NCBI GenBank assembly: GCA_035551995.1
Contig: DASZME010000007.1
Location: 1-64,000 of the forward strand
Reading direction: 5' to 3'
DNA length: 64,000 bases
From: RYN-428 sp035551995
Lineage (GTDB): Bacteria; Planctomycetota; Phycisphaerae; Tepidisphaerales; Tepidisphaeraceae
In this document: in pieces, positions 9,280 through 17,152 of the stretch
Numbering within the stretch: position 1 is the first letter of the stretch
Layout of the letters: every line of letters starts with the position of its first letter
Notes under the pieces: model-generated
Databases searched by the model: none
What the model saw: the letters and a program-made list of their open reading frames with translations, nothing else
Told to the model about the DNA's origin: nothing
Translations under genes and position numbers: made by a program

Positions 9280-9780
9280 TTATCTCGACCACTTTCGCCG
9301 ATGAGCATTCAAGCTCAATTTCCAGATCACCAACCATCTGGGAGCCAACTGAGATATTTTCCCAGCGATCGCGCGCAGTCTGAAAATGTAAATCGAAGAT
9401 CGCGCAAATTTTTCGTGAATAATGTCGTTTCGGAAATCCCGAATGGCATGTGCCGCCGCAAGATGGTTCTCGCTGATGCGCCGACGTGCGGCGATGCTGT
9501 CCATCAAAGGTCTCATGTCAGGACTTGTGGGTCGAACAGCGGCCGTCCAGTAATCCCGCAAAATGGCCTCGAATTCCGAAAAAAGCCGCGGAGTGAACGT
9601 AATTTCCAAGTTATCCGCGCAGCGGCGAAGCTCGATCTCCGTCACTCCGCTTCTGTATGCAGCCTGAAGGAAATTCACGTCGTCGTTCGTCGCGCGAAGC
9701 GCCTCGGTCAGGGCAAAGCGTCCGGCGTCCAGTTCGCCACGTACCCGACGGAGAATATTGAACGCTTGCGACCGCGTCAT
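9280..9780 (-). CDS. HEPN-motif protein, putative toxin or RNase
   Basis: A 166-residue alpha-helical protein containing R117-N-D-I-I-H122, an R-x4-H motif inside IRDFRNDIIHEKFA. That motif and its placement in a long helix are the hallmark of HEPN domains, many of which are metal-independent RNases of toxin-antitoxin, CRISPR or abortive-infection systems. The upstream gene ends one base before its start (TGA-G-ATG), so the two are translated from one message. It ends 53 bases before the start of the PVC heme protein gene. HEPN assignment rests on the motif and helix pattern alone. No known subfamily was recognised. Confidence 0.5.
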   Translation of the reverse strand: MTRSQAFNILRRVRGELDAGRFALTEALRATNDDVNFLQAAYRSGVTEIELRRCADNLEITFTPRLFSEFEAILRDYWTAAVRPTSPDMRPLMDSIAARRRISENHLAAAHAIRDFRNDIIHEKFARSSIYIFRLRAIAGKISQLAPRWLVIWKLSLNAHRRKWSR

Positions 9781-9781
9781 C

Positions 9782-10192
9782 TCAGTTTAGAAGATCGCGG
9801 ACGAGCTGCACAAAAGTGTCCCGGTTCCAGTCGACACGCAACGGCACATTCGAATCGGTCCAAATCTGCCATCCATCCGCCACGCCAATGAGGTTGATGC
9901 GGCTTAATGTCGGGATTCCTTCAAGATCAACGCGTCCGTTGCCGCCAGACACATGCAGGCCAACGGGATTAACAAGCAACTCTCCGCCATCAGGACGAAC
10001 GATCACTTCCGTCACCTCGTAAGTGCCGAGAAGACGCTCCGTGATTGACTTTTCGTGGCGCTCCACCGTCCATTTCTCGCGCAGTGACCATTCGGCGATC
10101 TGATTGACCAACGCTTCGACACGCGCAATCCAATCCCGCCGACGAGTTTCGAACGGCATCTGAGAACTCGACTGGATTTGTACGTCGCTCAT
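9782..10192 (-). CDS. Hypothetical protein paired with HEPN-motif gene
   Basis: A 136-residue protein of unknown family. The start MSDVQIQSSSQMPF is supported by AGGAG seven bases upstream of the ATG at 10192, whereas an earlier in-frame start at 10240 has no such site. The N-terminal half is predicted helical with basic residues (RRRDWIARVEALVNQIAEWS, then KWTVERHEKSIT). The C-terminal half looks like a small beta-rich domain (EVTEVIVRPDGGELLVNP, INLIGVADGWQIWT). It is the first gene of a tight pair with the HEPN-motif protein, the usual layout for an antitoxin ahead of its toxin. That role is inference from position, not from any recognised domain. Confidence 0.55.
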   Translation of the reverse strand: MSDVQIQSSSQMPFETRRRDWIARVEALVNQIAEWSLREKWTVERHEKSITERLLGTYEVTEVIVRPDGGELLVNPVGLHVSGGNGRVDLEGIPTLSRINLIGVADGWQIWTDSNVPLRVDWNRDTFVQLVRDLLN

Positions 10193-10440
10193 ACAACGCT
10201 CCTGATGATTATGGTATGCCGGCAGAGTCGCACAACGCAAATTGTCGGCCTTGCAGGTATATCATCTTGGTCTTGAAAATTCCCAGCGAATCGGCGGATT
10301 TCCAACTTGCCGATTTCCGTAACCGAATAGCTCCCGTCGGACAAAATGGGAGACGGTCAATTATTCCCGAAGCGACTCCTCGAACGAAATTGAGCGATTC
10401 ACTACCTATACGCGCCGCTTCATGTTACACCATCTCCCGC

Positions 10441-12081
10441 ATGGATGCTCCCGCGTTTTTCTCACCGTCGATATCGGCGTTGCCCCTGGCCGTATTCGGT
10501 CCGCTCGATTGGGGGGTGGTTGGGCTTTATTTCGCCGCGATGATTTACATCGGCGTGATCGCCGCCCGCAAGGATCAGGATACGCGCGAATATTTTCTCG
10601 CCCACCGCTCGATGCCCACCTGGGCGGTGGCGATTTCCATCGTCGCCACGAGCCTCAGCGCGGCCACGTTTGTCGGCGTGCCCGATCTGGCGTTCAAGCA
10701 AAATCTCAACTATCTCGCCCTGGCTTTCAGCGGGATGATCGCGGTGCTTGTCGTCGCGGCGCTCTTTGTTCCCAAGCTTTATCGAGCGGGCACGGTCACG
10801 ATCTACGGCTACCTGAACCAGCGCTACGGCGAAGGGGCGATGATCGCCGTCAGCGCGATGTTTTTGGTGGGCCGGATGCTCGCTTCAGGCGCCAGGCTCT
10901 TCATCGCCGCCATTCCGCTTTGCCTGCTGATGTTCTCCAAGCGCAACGAGATCACCTTCGATCCAACCGCCTGGCAGCTTATCTTCGCGATCGCGCTGAT
11001 CGGCATCGTGGGTACTTTTTATACCGCGTTTGGCGGCATTCGAACCGTCATCTGGATCGACGTGATTCAATTCTTCATCGTCGCCGGGTCGGCGGGGTTG
11101 AGTATCTACCTTCTGTTGAAAGCCATCCCGATTCCGATTCGGGATATTTTCACCGCGCTGGCCGATCCGAAGTCCGGGCCGGGCGGTCACAGCAAACTGT
11201 TTTTGTTCGACACCAGCCGCGATCCGGCTAAGCCTTATACATTGTGGGCCGCGATCTTCGGCAACACTTTCTTATACACCGCCGCGTTCGGGGTGGACCA
11301 GGATCTCGCCCAGCGATTTTTGGTGGCGAAGAGCGTGTGGCGCGGAGCGCTATCGCTCATGTGGGCGCAGCTCATCGCGATTTTCGTCGTCGGCGCATTT
11401 CTACTGATCGGACTTCTGCTCTACATCTTCTACAAGCGCCCCGACCTGATGGGCGGCCATGCTCCGCCGAGCCTTCAGGGATCGATGGGGGTATACCCAT
11501 GGTTCCTCATGAATGAATTGCCCACGATATTGTCCGGCATATCGATCGCCGGTTTTTTCGCCATCGCGCAAGGCTCGATGGACAGCGCCATCAACGCCCT
11601 GGCGTCGAGCGCCGTCGCGGACGTTTACTATCCCCTTCGTCGCCGCATGGGATACGCGGACGAACCCGCGCGCGATACGTCGGTCCCCAAACTCGCCGTC
11701 GCCGCGATGGGACTTTGCATGTCGATCCTCGGCATGCTCTGCGTCTTTCTCTATGACAAGAACAACCGAACGCTGATCGATTTTGCCCTGGGAATCCTGT
11801 CGTTCGCCTTCACCGGCATGCTTGGCGTGTTCCTGACCGCCTTGCTGACCCGCCGCGGCAATACCGCCAGCGTGATCTGCGCCCTGCTTTCCGGCGTACT
11901 CACCGTGGTGCTCATGCAACCCCGTTTGCTGCCGTGGTGGAGCGGAAAGATATTCCATCATCCCCTGACGCTGGCCAGCACATGGTGGACGCCGATCGGG
12001 ACTATCGTCGCATTTCTGGTCTGCGTAAGCGGAAGCAGTCGCCGTGGAAATATCCCGCTCGCGGTTTTTCGAGAGGGTTAG
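10441..12081 (+). CDS. Sodium:solute symporter (SSS) family transporter
   Basis: A 546-residue inner-membrane transporter with about thirteen hydrophobic segments. The core has the SSS pattern: YFLAHRSMPTWAVAISIVAT near residue 55, then SLSAATFVGVPDLAF, and GFFAIAQGSMDSAINALASS near residue 370, which matches the TM8 sodium-site region. Such proteins drive uptake of sugars, amino acids or other small solutes with Na+. The ATG at 10441 is chosen since it begins 20 residues before the first transmembrane segment; no strong ribosome site is seen. It stands alone between the HEPN pair (divergent) and a palindromic element. The substrate cannot be told from sequence. Confidence 0.85.
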   Translation: MDAPAFFSPSISALPLAVFGPLDWGVVGLYFAAMIYIGVIAARKDQDTREYFLAHRSMPTWAVAISIVATSLSAATFVGVPDLAFKQNLNYLALAFSGMIAVLVVAALFVPKLYRAGTVTIYGYLNQRYGEGAMIAVSAMFLVGRMLASGARLFIAAIPLCLLMFSKRNEITFDPTAWQLIFAIALIGIVGTFYTAFGGIRTVIWIDVIQFFIVAGSAGLSIYLLLKAIPIPIRDIFTALADPKSGPGGHSKLFLFDTSRDPAKPYTLWAAIFGNTFLYTAAFGVDQDLAQRFLVAKSVWRGALSLMWAQLIAIFVVGAFLLIGLLLYIFYKRPDLMGGHAPPSLQGSMGVYPWFLMNELPTILSGISIAGFFAIAQGSMDSAINALASSAVADVYYPLRRRMGYADEPARDTSVPKLAVAAMGLCMSILGMLCVFLYDKNNRTLIDFALGILSFAFTGMLGVFLTALLTRRGNTASVICALLSGVLTVVLMQPRLLPWWSGKIFHHPLTLASTWWTPIGTIVAFLVCVSGSSRRGNIPLAVFREG

Positions 12082-12129
12082 ACCGACGTTCGCCGGCGCG
12101 AACGTCCGGACGGCCATCGCCGCCGCCGA

Positions 12130-12320
12130 TAAATAACCTTGCGCGATCACGCGTTCTACTCCCTCGCCCGGTAATCCGGGAGGGGGCTGGGGAGAGGGTT
12201 TTTTGGAAAGATGCAAGTCACGATAAAGTCCGGCCCCTCCAAGAAACCCTCACCATTCCCTCTTCCGGAGTACCGGGCGAGGGTATGAAAAAAACACGCG
12301 TGATCGCGCAAGGTTATTTA
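12130..12320. mobile_element. 191-bp MITE-like palindromic element
   Basis: A perfect 24-bp inverted repeat bounds this element: TAAATAACCTTGCGCGATCA... at 12130-12153 and its exact complement at 12297-12320. The pairing continues inward. CCCTCGCCCGGTAATCCGG near 12160 matches the complement of the segment near 12270, and GAGAGGGTTTTTTGG matches the complement of CCAAGAAACCCTC. Only about 30 central bases stay unpaired. There is no coding capacity. The 24-bp arm recurs alone at 1927-1950. It sits in the 410-base gap (12082-12491) between the symporter and ilvD, which otherwise holds only the ilvD promoter region. A non-autonomous element mobilised by a RAYT-type enzyme is one reading; a long structured RNA is another. 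Confidence 0.75.
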
Positions 12321-12467
12321 GCGTATTCACCATATCGCTCATGTGCGGCTGCGAATTATGCCGGCTCGTCGCACCCCTTGGCGTTTTTGCGGCATGGGAG
12401 CGTCGCCAAGTTTGCATCACGGAAGTTTGATACGCGAACGCCGGAGAAACGTGCAGGCAGGGTTGAA

Positions 12468-12473
12468 TATAAT
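12468..12473 (+). promoter_or_regulatory. Possible sigma70 -10 box for ilvD
   Basis: A perfect TATAAT lies 18 bases before the ilvD ATG, in an AT-richer patch of otherwise GC-rich DNA. No good -35 hexamer stands 17 bases upstream. If used, it would give a leader of about ten bases. Confidence 0.35.
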
Positions 12474-12491
12474 CGTCGTCGCAATTAAAGA

Positions 12492-14201
12492 ATGAATATG
12501 AATACCGCCACCGAATCGCGCTTGAATAAGTTTTCTTCCCGCATCACGCAGCCAGCCAGCCAGGGGGCTTCGCAGGCGATGCTCATGGCAACCGGTTTGA
12601 CGTGGAGCGATCTGAATAAGCCGCAGGTCGGCATTTGCAGCGTCTGGTATGAAGGCAATCCGTGCAACATGCACCTGGCGACGCTCGGCGACCGCGTGAA
12701 AGAGGGCGTGGAAGCGATCGGCTCGGTCGGCATGCGATTCAACACCATCGGGGTGAGCGACGGCATCTCCATGGGCACCAAGGGGATGAGCTATTCGCTG
12801 CAATCGCGCGACTTGATCGCCGACTCGATCGAGACCGTCATGGCGGCCCAGTGGTATGACGCGCTGGTGGCCATTCCCGGATGCGATAAAAATATGCCGG
12901 GCTGCGTCATGGCGATGGCGCGTTTGAACCGGCCGTCGATCATGGTTTATGGCGGGACTATCCGAGCGGGCTGCGCGACGATTCGCGGCGCCGAGGAAAA
13001 ACTTGACATCGTGTCGGCGTTTCAAGTTTACGGCGAGAAAATCGCGGGAAAAATCACCGAAGAAGAACGGCGCACCGTCATTTCAAAAGCATGCCCCGGC
13101 GCCGGCGCCTGCGGGGGAATGTATACCGCCAACACCATGTCGTCTTTCATCGAGTGCATGGGATTGTCGTTGCCCTATTCCTCCTGCACCCCGGCCGACG
13201 ACGCGGAAAAAATGGACGAATGTCTTCGCTGCGGCAAGGCGATCCAGAACCTGCTCGAACTTGACCTCAAGCCCGGCGACATCGTCACCCGGCAAAGCTT
13301 TATCAATGCCATGCGCCTCACGATCGTGATGGGCGGTTCGACCAACGCCGTGCTGCACTCGATCGCCATGGCGCGGGCGTTCGGCATTCCGCTGACGGTG
13401 GATGATTGGCAGAAGGTGAGCGATGAAACGCCCCTCTTGAGCGATTTCAAGCCATCCGGCAAATATGTGATGGAAGACCTTCACGCGGTGGGCGGCGTGC
13501 CGGGCGTGATGAAACTGCTCCTGGAAAGGGGCGTGATCGACGGCTCGCAAATGACGGTCACGGGAAAAACCATCGAGGAGAATCTGAGCGATCTACCTGG
13601 GCTCAGCGCGGGCCAGCGGATCGTTCATTCGTTCGATGAGCCGCTGAAGCGGGATGGGCATATCCGCATTCTTCGCGGTAATCTGGCGCCCGACGGGGCA
13701 GTGGCGAAAATCACCGGCAAGGAAGGGACTCAGTTCGTCGGCGTCGCCAGGGTCTTCGATTCGGAAGAAGACATGCTGACCGGTCTTGAAATTGGAAAGA
13801 TCGGCAAGGGAGACGTCATCGTCATTCGCTATGAAGGCCCCAAGGGGGGACCGGGCATGCCGGAGATGCTTACGCCGACCAGCGCGATCGCCGGGGCGGG
13901 TTTGGTGGGCGACGTGGCGCTGATCACCGACGGCCGATTCTCCGGCGGATCGCACGGATTTATCATCGGCCATGTTACCCCCGAGGCGAGCGAAGGAGGG
14001 CCAATCGCCCTTGCCCGCGACGGCGATCAGATCGCGATCGATTCGGAAAAGGGAACGATCGATCTTCGCATCGACGAGGCGGAGATGGGCCGCCGCCGGG
14101 CCGCGTGGAAACGCCCGGCGTATAAGGCTACGCGCGGAACGCTGCATAAATATATCAAGACCGTGCGCAGCGCCTCGGACGGTTGCGTGACGGATGAGTG
14201 A
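12492..14201 (+). CDS. ilvD: Dihydroxy-acid dehydratase
   Basis: A 569-residue cytoplasmic iron-sulfur enzyme that dehydrates 2,3-dihydroxy-3-methylbutanoate and its homologue to the 2-keto acids, the third step of branched-chain amino acid synthesis. Cluster-ligand cysteines are visible in GNPCNMHLATL, IPGCDKNMPGCVMAMAR and CPGAGACGGMYTANTM. The substrate-site GRFSGGSHGFIIGHVTPEA block lies near the C-terminus. Length and motif order are those of the short (bacterial/archaeal) IlvD type. The start at 12492 has only a weak AAAGA ribosome site; a second ATG two codons later is equally possible. It has no other ilv genes as neighbours. Confidence 0.95.
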   Translation: MNMNTATESRLNKFSSRITQPASQGASQAMLMATGLTWSDLNKPQVGICSVWYEGNPCNMHLATLGDRVKEGVEAIGSVGMRFNTIGVSDGISMGTKGMSYSLQSRDLIADSIETVMAAQWYDALVAIPGCDKNMPGCVMAMARLNRPSIMVYGGTIRAGCATIRGAEEKLDIVSAFQVYGEKIAGKITEEERRTVISKACPGAGACGGMYTANTMSSFIECMGLSLPYSSCTPADDAEKMDECLRCGKAIQNLLELDLKPGDIVTRQSFINAMRLTIVMGGSTNAVLHSIAMARAFGIPLTVDDWQKVSDETPLLSDFKPSGKYVMEDLHAVGGVPGVMKLLLERGVIDGSQMTVTGKTIEENLSDLPGLSAGQRIVHSFDEPLKRDGHIRILRGNLAPDGAVAKITGKEGTQFVGVARVFDSEEDMLTGLEIGKIGKGDVIVIRYEGPKGGPGMPEMLTPTSAIAGAGLVGDVALITDGRFSGGSHGFIIGHVTPEASEGGPIALARDGDQIAIDSEKGTIDLRIDEAEMGRRRAAWKRPAYKATRGTLHKYIKTVRSASDGCVTDE

Positions 14202-14282
14202 TTGCGTCGAGGACCATCCGACGGGGTCGGAGCCAGATGCTCGCGATTCCTCGGCCGCTAATTGAGCGCTGGCACTGGATTG

Positions 14283-14427
14283 AGGTTCTTCCGCACTCTC
14301 GATGAATCGGCGCACCACAGATTTGCACGCGAAGCTCTTTTCAGTGCCGTAGGCGGGTTTTCCTCTACTAATCCGGTCCCATCGCGTCTGTCCCGTGGTG
14401 GCTGTCATCGAGAGTTCGGAAGAACCT
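14283..14427. repeat. 145-bp inverted-repeat element
   Basis: Two 23-base arms, AGGTTCTTCCGCACTCTCGA... at 14283-14305 and its near complement at 14405-14427, match at 22 of 23 positions. Just inside, CACCAC and GTGGTG also pair. The spacer is about 100 bases and noncoding. It fills the 268-base space between ilvD and the convergent symporter gene. It could be a second MITE-like family or a long transcript-end hairpin. No copy elsewhere in the window was seen. Confidence 0.6.
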
Positions 14428-14469
14428 GGATTGGCCGCACATCGTTTTTTCCGGCGACTGAGCTTGCGA

Positions 14470-16254
14470 TCAACTCGCCGCGACGGCGAATCCCTGTGAT
14501 TTTCTGCTTGGCTGAGACATCAGCGACACCACCACCAATACGATGAATCCCAACGGTATCGTGACGATGCCTGGCTGAGTGAATGGCGCGATGGCACGGC
14601 TGGCGTCAAGATGGTAAAGGCTTGTATAAGCCGGCACGGTTAATAACAACCACGCAAGCGAGCCAAGAAGCCCGATGGTGATCGAAGCGGTGATTCCGGC
14701 CTTGGTGGTTTTCGGCCAGAACAGCAACATGATCAGGGACGGCAGATTTGCCGACGCCGCGACGTTAAACGCCCATCCGACCAGAAAGGCCACGTTAAAC
14801 TCCCTGAACGCCACGCCCAGCAACATTGCGATGATCCCGACGACGACGGCGACTACCTTGCCCGCGATCACTTTCTGATGATCGTCCATTTTGATCTTCA
14901 GAAAGCTGGTCATGAGATCATGCGCCACGGCGCCGCTGGCGGCCATGATCAAGCCGCTGACGGTTCCGAGAACAGTGGTGAACGCGATGGCGGAGATGAC
15001 CGCGAAAGGCAAGTTGCCAAAGCTCTTGGCCAGCAGCGGGGCGGCCATGTTGCTGTCGGACGGATCGAGGGCGCCGCTGGTCATCGCGCCCAGGCCAAGC
15101 AAGAGCGTGAGCAAGTAAAAGAAGCCGATGCTTGCGATCCCGACCACGGTGCTTTTTCGGGCGGCGGAACTATCCTTGACCGTGTAGTAACGAATCAGGA
15201 TATGCGGCAGAGAGGCCGTTCCGCAAAACAACGCGAGCATCAATGAGATGAAATCCAGCTTGTCGATGAAGTGATCGCTGCGAACACCCTTGAATAGCGG
15301 GTAACGGCCGGGAAGCAACAGGTCGCTGCCCTTGACGGATTTGGGCGAGTAGGTTGTGACGGATGAGCCATCGGGAAGCTTTGACAGCTTCTTGGGCCAC
15401 ACGTACACATCGCTGTTTTGCAAGGTCGTGATGAAGTCGATCGGCCCAAGCGGTCCGGTGGACGTAACGCCGCCGGGCAAGTGGGCGATGGTGCCGATGG
15501 GGTGGAGGTCCCCTTCGCCGGGACCGTGGCCTTGGGGCTTGCCGTCGACGAATCTTTGCGATTTGTCGGCCGATACGGTCAGGGTCTGCGGCGGCCCGGG
15601 ATTGGGACTGACCGTTAAGCCGCGATGCAGAATCATGATCGTCAGGCCAAAGCAAAAGATCGTCAGCAGAGATCCCTTAATGAACTGCACCCACGTCGTG
15701 GAAACCATTCCGGCGGTTACCACGATCAGGATGACCACGATGCCGACGATCAAAACGCCGATGGCGAAGCTCGACATTCCCATGAACGTGGTGGGCAATC
15801 CGAGCAACGGTTGCACCAACGTCCCGGCGCCGACCATCTGCGGGATCAGGTAAAGGACGCTGACGACAAGCGTGCTGATGGCGGCGGCGAGCTTGATGCC
15901 GCGACTATTGAATTTAGCGTCCAGGGCGTCGGCGAACGTGAATTTGCCCAGGCGTTTCAGCGGCTCGGCGATGACGAACAGCGCCACCACCCACCCGCCG
16001 AGAAAGCCGACGGAATACAAGAACCCGTCATAACCATAAAACGCAATCATCCCGCAGATGCCCAGAAAAGAAGCGGCCGACAGGTAGTCGCCGGCGAACG
16101 CGACTCCGTTGACGAACCAGTGAATCTGTCCGTGGGCGGCATAGTAGCCGGACGCGCTACGCGCCTTTCGGCCGAGGTAAAAGCTGATCGCCAGCACGAT
16201 GCCGACGAAAAACGCAAAGACAAGGAACGCCATCAGGGAAAAGTCGTATTTCAT
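14470..16254 (-). CDS. ActP-like cation/solute symporter (SSS family)
   Basis: A 594-residue transporter of the acetate-type SSS branch. It opens FSLMAFLVFAFFVGIVLAIS and contains YYAAHGQIHWFVNGVAFAGD followed by YLSAASFLGICGMIAFYGYD, the signature region of ActP-like proteins. A non-conserved hydrophilic insert lies at about 225-300. Its ATG overlaps the stop of the upstream DUF485 gene by four bases, the usual yjcH-actP arrangement, so the two are co-translated. It is the last gene of the minus-strand series that starts with the BMP transporter and BiuH. Acetate is the known substrate of E. coli ActP; here a carboxylate linked to ureide use, or simply acetate, is open. Confidence 0.88.
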   Translation of the reverse strand: MKYDFSLMAFLVFAFFVGIVLAISFYLGRKARSASGYYAAHGQIHWFVNGVAFAGDYLSAASFLGICGMIAFYGYDGFLYSVGFLGGWVVALFVIAEPLKRLGKFTFADALDAKFNSRGIKLAAAISTLVVSVLYLIPQMVGAGTLVQPLLGLPTTFMGMSSFAIGVLIVGIVVILIVVTAGMVSTTWVQFIKGSLLTIFCFGLTIMILHRGLTVSPNPGPPQTLTVSADKSQRFVDGKPQGHGPGEGDLHPIGTIAHLPGGVTSTGPLGPIDFITTLQNSDVYVWPKKLSKLPDGSSVTTYSPKSVKGSDLLLPGRYPLFKGVRSDHFIDKLDFISLMLALFCGTASLPHILIRYYTVKDSSAARKSTVVGIASIGFFYLLTLLLGLGAMTSGALDPSDSNMAAPLLAKSFGNLPFAVISAIAFTTVLGTVSGLIMAASGAVAHDLMTSFLKIKMDDHQKVIAGKVVAVVVGIIAMLLGVAFREFNVAFLVGWAFNVAASANLPSLIMLLFWPKTTKAGITASITIGLLGSLAWLLLTVPAYTSLYHLDASRAIAPFTQPGIVTIPLGFIVLVVVSLMSQPSRKSQGFAVAAS

Positions 16255-16592
16255 GCGCTTCCTTCCTCCTTTTGCGCCTCTTCGGCTAATTGGCCTTCGG
16301 TGAGATCGGGGACGGCGGGCGGATCGGATTTACAGAAGGTCATATAAATTATGGCGAGAACAAACGCGGCCAGGATGAGCGTCAGCCCGTAGATGACGGC
16401 GACGTTAAGCCCGCCGATGCTTGGTCGGCCCATGAAATCCTTGGCCCACGCGCTGAGGACGATAAACCCCAGGTAAATGGCCAGGTAGATCAGGAACAGA
16501 ACCAACCCGAACAACGCGTTATGGGTAAGTATCGGCCCCGTGGAACGAGGGAACGCAGGGCTGGAATCTGCCGGTTGGTCAGGGGATTTCAA
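16251..16592 (-). CDS. DUF485 family membrane protein (YjcH-like)
   Basis: A 113-residue inner-membrane protein with two transmembrane segments (FGLVLFLIYLAIYLGFIVLS and VAVIYGLTLILAAFVLAIIY). These match DUF485, found next to ActP-type symporters. An ATGA overlap joins it to the symporter. Its own start overlaps the end of the cupin gene by 14 bases. The N-terminal 20 residues are Pro/Ser-rich, and the C-terminus is acidic. The role is presumed accessory to the symporter. Confidence 0.8.
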   Translation of the reverse strand: MKSPDQPADSSPAFPRSTGPILTHNALFGLVLFLIYLAIYLGFIVLSAWAKDFMGRPSIGGLNVAVIYGLTLILAAFVLAIIYMTFCKSDPPAVPDLTEGQLAEEAQKEEGSA

Positions 16593-16977
16593 TGGCGACC
16601 TCCTCGAGTTTTTGAACGGGAACGAAGGCGACCGGACGTTCCCAGATTATCAGAACCACGCATCCGCCTGGACTGGTGATGGCGTGCGAAGAACCGGCCA
16701 TATAGACCAGAAGCGTGCCGGCGGAGTGCTCGCCGGCGTCGTCGATCTGCGAGCCGCGAAGCACGAGAATATGTTCGTGTCCGCGATGAATGTGCCGTTG
16801 CAGGGAGGCGCCGGGCGCGTAACGGAGCAAGGCTGCGCTGGGTCCGTCGCCGGATTCGTAGAGCCGATGGATTTCAATTCCCTCACGGAAACGCTCCCAA
16901 TTGGCGCCCGCCAGGTCGGGCAGTTGAAAGATGTTGGTCCATTCGAGCGGGCCGCCTGCGTTCAGAGCCTTGTCCAT
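16579..16977 (-). CDS. Cupin domain protein (ChrR-like fold)
   Basis: A 132-residue single-domain cupin. The metal-site motif appears as ASLQRHIHRGHEHILVLRGS, with the two spaced His plus Glu/His of cupin motif 1. Motif 2 is GTLLVYMAGSSHAITSPGGC. Cupins of this type bind a divalent metal and may be enzymes or sensors. The start ATG at 16977 has a strong GGAGG seven bases upstream; an upstream in-frame start at 17196 would run into the ATPase gene. It lies between the ABC ATPase gene and the DUF485/symporter pair on the same strand. A role in ureide handling, for example an amidohydrolase-like or isomerase step, is possible but not shown. Confidence 0.75.
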   Translation of the reverse strand: MDKALNAGGPLEWTNIFQLPDLAGANWERFREGIEIHRLYESGDGPSAALLRYAPGASLQRHIHRGHEHILVLRGSQIDDAGEHSAGTLLVYMAGSSHAITSPGGCVVLIIWERPVAFVPVQKLEEVAIEIP

Positions 16978-17152
16978 CCATTTCCTCCAGCGCGTTGATT
17001 CACTCCGTTGAAGCGCACGTCCCGCCGCGATGGCGCCCCGTGCCTCAACCGCCGTGCAGCGTAGTCTGTTTCGACGCCGGAAAACAGCTTCCGGACGCCG
17101 ATTTGGTGACGGGGCATCTGACGCCTCGCGCAGACTGGCGAATCGGATCGTT

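Noticed and set aside
11560..11575. ATCGCGCAAGG inside the symporter gene, like part of the 24-bp repeat
   Set aside because: Only 11 bases match and they lie in a conserved coding stretch, so chance is sufficient.
14270..14285. TGGCAC followed by TTGAG, resembling a sigma54 promoter
   Set aside because: The -24 GG to -12 spacing is off by one base, and no plus-strand gene follows.
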